Assembly (NCBI RefSeq): GCF_900105985.1
Contig: NZ_FNUB01000005.1
Location: 744,001 to 808,000, forward strand
DNA from: Tenacibaculum sp. MAR_2010_89
GTDB lineage: Bacteria; Bacteroidota; Bacteroidia; Flavobacteriales; Flavobacteriaceae
DNA: 64,000 nucleotides
Direction of reading: 5' to 3'
The notes beneath the pieces were generated by a model that saw only the letters and a program-made list of their open reading frames with translations, did no database searches and was not told the DNA's origin. The position numbers were made by a program, and so were the translations under genes. Below are positions 63,377 through 64,000 of the stretch, in pieces. Position 1 is the first letter of the stretch. Each line of letters begins with the position of its first letter.

Positions 63377-64000
63377 ATGAGCACAAATACCGCTGCATAC
63401 GTACCATACAAAGTTAAAGATATTTCTTTAGCAGATTGGGGAAGAAAAGAAATAGAATTGGCAGAAGCTGAAATGCCAGGTTTAATGAGCTTGCGTGAAG
63501 AGTATAAAGACGAGCAACCTTTAAAAGGGGCAAGAATTGCTGGTTGTTTACATATGACAATTCAAACTGCGGTTTTAATTGAAACATTACAAGCTTTAGG
63601 TGCTGAGGTAACTTGGAGTTCATGTAATATTTTTTCTACTCAAGATCAAGCTGCTGCTGCTATAGCTGCTGCTGGAACTCCAGTATATGCTTGGAAAGAT
63701 ATGACAGAAGAAGAGTTTGATTGGTGTATTGAGCAAACTTTATTTTTTGGAGAAGATAAAAAGCCATTAAACTTAATTTTAGATGATGGAGGTGATTTAA
63801 CTAATATGGTATTAGATAAGTATCCTGAGTTAGCTGCTGGAATTAATGGTTTATCAGAAGAAACTACTACTGGTGTTCACCGTTTATATGATAGAGTTAA
63901 AGCTGGAACATTACCTATGCCAGCGATTAACGTAAATGATTCAGTTACTAAATCAAAGTTTGATAACAAATACGGATGTAAAGAGTCTGCAGTTGATGCA
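63377..64000 (+). CDS. ahcY: S-adenosylhomocysteine hydrolase, N-terminal part (runs off window)
   Basis: 208 codons from the ATG at 63377 to the window edge. [20 protein letters not shown], then [52 protein letters not shown] and [13 protein letters not shown] are all diagnostic. Hydrolyses SAH to adenosine and homocysteine in the activated methyl cycle. A TAACTTTG element (63335-63342) is the likely -7. No SAH riboswitch is apparent in the 61-base upstream gap. Confidence 0.96.
   Translation, partial: MSTNTAAYVPYKVKDISLADWGRKEIELAEAEMPGLMSLREEYKDEQPLKGARIAGCLHMTIQTAVLIETLQALGAEVTWSSCNIFSTQDQAAAAIAAAGTPVYAWKDMTEEEFDWCIEQTLFFGEDKKPLNLILDDGGDLTNMVLDKYPELAAGINGLSEETTTGVHRLYDRVKAGTLPMPAINVNDSVTKSKFDNKYGCKESAVDA

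Noticed and set aside
63414..63623. A 69-codon minus-strand frame inside ahcY
   Set aside because: It lies antisense within an unmistakable ahcY coding region.

Overview
This 64 kb window is AT-rich (roughly one third G+C by eye) chromosomal DNA of a marine member of the Flavobacteriaceae, most like Tenacibaculum or Polaribacter. The evidence is a complete Na+-translocating NADH:quinone reductase operon (nqrABCDEF), type IX secretion (T9SS) C-terminal sorting domains and a T9SS plug protein, a TonB-dependent receptor with a carboxypeptidase-regulatory N-terminal domain, the flavobacterial P5C dehydrogenase, and promoters of the Bacteroidota type (TTG, about 19 nt, TAnnTTTG). No prophage, insertion sequence, CRISPR array or rRNA operon was seen.

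Layout. 1-3844: the N-terminal part of a DUF1800 protein, a DEAD-box RNA helicase and pruA (minus strand). 3954-8445: an NRDE protein and a three-gene run of exported proteins of unknown function, two of them paralogous. 8450-11221: T9SS plug protein, apaG and a DUF3667 membrane protein (minus strand). 11382-17445: nqrA-F. 17575-22620: a seven-helix membrane protein, a HisKA_2-type kinase and a LytTR response regulator, then a small T9SS-sorted protein and a tail-fibre-like protein with six 61-residue repeats; a 9-bp direct repeat with 21-bp period lies between the regulator and these targets. 22812-26266: two zinc-ribbon microproteins, a second DEAD-box helicase with an unusual motif II, a 120-residue unknown, two tandem cassettes each encoding a 33-residue amphipathic peptide, and a uracil-DNA glycosylase. 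26263-34616: polA, a metallophosphoesterase, a thioredoxin fold without its CXXC, a polysaccharide deacetylase and a DUF2723 glycosyltransferase-like membrane protein. 34787-37637: two tRNA-Gln(TTG) genes flanking a DUF4114/T9SS exoprotein. 37724-43250: small genes, metB, and a second LytTR regulator with a TPR histidine kinase, again with a 21-bp-period direct repeat upstream. 43247-50382: dinB (Pol IV), rseP, SCO protein, SdpI, serine hydrolase, sufS, Bax-inhibitor family. 50788-55864: two M43 metalloprotease lipoproteins, a small exported protein and a TonB receptor behind a TPP riboswitch. 56204-59673: acyl-CoA carboxylase (BCCP, biotin carboxylase, carboxyltransferase). 59718-63315 (minus): arfB, a NadR-type kinase, PnuC, a YkoF-like thiamine-binding protein, a lipoprotein and a phosphopantetheinyl transferase. 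63377 to the end: ahcY, cut by the window edge.

How parts work together. The Na+ pump supplies sodium motive force. The TPP-controlled outer-membrane receptor, together with the YkoF/PnuC/kinase set 4 kb away, looks like a split thiamine salvage route. The LytTR circuit at 17.6-22.6 kb looks like a sensor system placed directly in front of the surface proteins it may control. The strongest candidate for something undescribed is the pair of 33-residue peptide cassettes at 25.1-25.7 kb: they have parallel promoters and identical terminators, and the last 12 codons differ only synonymously.
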